This document shows, in pieces, positions 5,605 through 6,253 of a stretch of DNA of 6,253 nt. Location: NCBI GenBank assembly GCA_030630445.1, contig DAOVNC010000227.1, forward strand, positions 1 to 6,253, given 5' to 3'. Origin of the DNA: Kiritimatiellales bacterium (GTDB lineage Bacteria > Verrucomicrobiota > Kiritimatiellia > Kiritimatiellales > Pontiellaceae). Each line of letters begins with the position of its first letter. Within the stretch, counting starts at the first letter, position 1. A model generated the notes under the pieces. The model did not search any database, had not been told where the DNA came from, and saw only the letters and a program-made list of their open reading frames with translations. Both the position numbers and the translations under genes were made by a program.

Positions 5605-6253
5605 AAACGCCATCGAAAACACCCGTAGGCAGCTGCTCGGCGAATTGTCGCCGGAAGGACGCTGGGAAGGGGAGTTGTCGAGCTCTGCGCTCGCTACGGC
5701 GGTGGCGGCGTTTGCGCTGAAGCAGGCGGGGAAAACCGAATGTGCGGAACGGGGCTTCCAGTGGTTGGAAAACCATCGCAACGCCGACGGCGGCTGGGGC
5801 GACAGCCCGGAAAGCCCCAGCAATTTTACGACCACCTTGCTGTGCCGTTGCGTGCTGGACGAAGCCGTTGGGTCGCCGCAGGAAGTGGTCGATTCGATTT
5901 TGGATTTCTATGGCGACGACCGCACGTTTTCCGTCCCGATCCTGACGATGTGCATGTTGTCGGGCAAGCTGGGCAACGACTGGTCGCTCATTCCGCAGCT
6001 CCCATTCGAGTGGGCGGTTTTTCCGCACCGCTTCTTTAAATTCCTCCGTCTGCCGGTCGTCAGCTACGCGTTGCCGGCATTGATCGCCATCGGTTTGGTG
6101 CGGCATGTGAACAAGCCGGCCCGGTTTTCGTTTCTCCGCAATCGGCTCGTTTCGCGCGTACTGGAGATTCTTCGGAATATCCAACCCGAAAGCGGCGGCT
6201 TTCTTGAAGCCGCGCCGCTGTCGGGCTTTGTGGCAATGAGCTTGGTGGGTGCC
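5594..6253 (+). CDS. Squalene-hopene cyclase-like terpene cyclase, N-terminal part (runs off the window)
   Basis: An open frame of 220 codons reaches the window end with no stop. Family features in order: SPEGRWEGELSSSALATA (19-36), which matches the N-terminal start of the cyclase barrel; the QW-type repeat NADGGWGDSPESPSNFTTTLL (63-83); DRTFSVPILTM (109-119); FPHRFFKFLRLPVVSYALPALIAIG (143-167), matching the segment that in squalene-hopene cyclases contacts the membrane; and ESGGFLEAAPLSGFVAMSL (199-217). The catalytic DxDD motif lies in the C-terminal half of the family and would be beyond the window, so cyclase activity cannot be confirmed. The ATG at 5594 sits within the end of the previous gene (11-bp overlap) without a clear ribosome binding site, which suggests translational coupling. 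The substrate may be squalene or another polyprenyl chain made by the upstream synthase; no squalene synthase gene is seen here. Confidence 0.83.
   Translation, partial: MELENAIENTRRQLLGELSPEGRWEGELSSSALATAVAAFALKQAGKTECAERGFQWLENHRNADGGWGDSPESPSNFTTTLLCRCVLDEAVGSPQEVVDSILDFYGDDRTFSVPILTMCMLSGKLGNDWSLIPQLPFEWAVFPHRFFKFLRLPVVSYALPALIAIGLVRHVNKPARFSFLRNRLVSRVLEILRNIQPESGGFLEAAPLSGFVAMSLVGA

Overview
This 6.25 kb window is the start of a tightly packed plus-strand gene cluster that appears to belong to isoprenoid or terpenoid metabolism. It lies just downstream of a tRNA-Glu gene, and the last gene runs off the right end. The secreted propeller protein with an N-terminal W-x-W-R-G-P motif, the radical SAM and ferredoxin genes, and the moderately high-GC coding sequence together suggest an anaerobic bacterium of the PVC group (Kiritimatiellota, Lentisphaerota, Verrucomicrobiota or Planctomycetota). 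This placement is an inference from gene content only.

Layout: 1-49 is the 3' part of tRNA-Glu(TTC). 50-196 is the only real intergenic stretch and must hold the promoter of the cluster. 197-1387 encodes a secreted PQQ-like beta-propeller protein. It overlaps by 11 bp a 2[4Fe-4S] ferredoxin with an additional Cys-bearing N-terminal domain (1377-2072). That gene overlaps by 4 bp a radical SAM enzyme starting at GTG (2069-3262). The radical SAM gene overlaps by 1 bp a fusion of a DUF116 domain to a polyprenyl diphosphate synthase (3262-4809). Three bases later comes a 263-residue prenyltransferase/squalene-oxidase-repeat protein (4813-5604), which overlaps by 11 bp a squalene-hopene-cyclase-like gene (5594 to the window end, 220 codons seen). 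No gene-free gap inside the cluster exceeds 3 bp, so it is very likely one operon with translational coupling.

Working model (inference): the synthase makes a linear prenyl diphosphate, the two alpha/alpha-barrel proteins act on it or on a derived polyene, and the ferredoxin/radical SAM pair performs a reductive or radical modification. DUF116, fused to the synthase, has an unassigned function and a Cys-rich signature that fits metal or Fe-S binding. The product cannot be read from the sequence.

The second theme is repeats inside the genes. A perfect 24-bp inverted repeat with a 4-nt loop sits in frame in the synthase near a visible change in codon choice. A heptamer tandem repeat lies in the N-terminus of the same gene. 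The ferredoxin gene carries a pair of mutually exclusive hairpins and a C-rich direct repeat in its inter-domain linker. All four are read through without a stop or frameshift.
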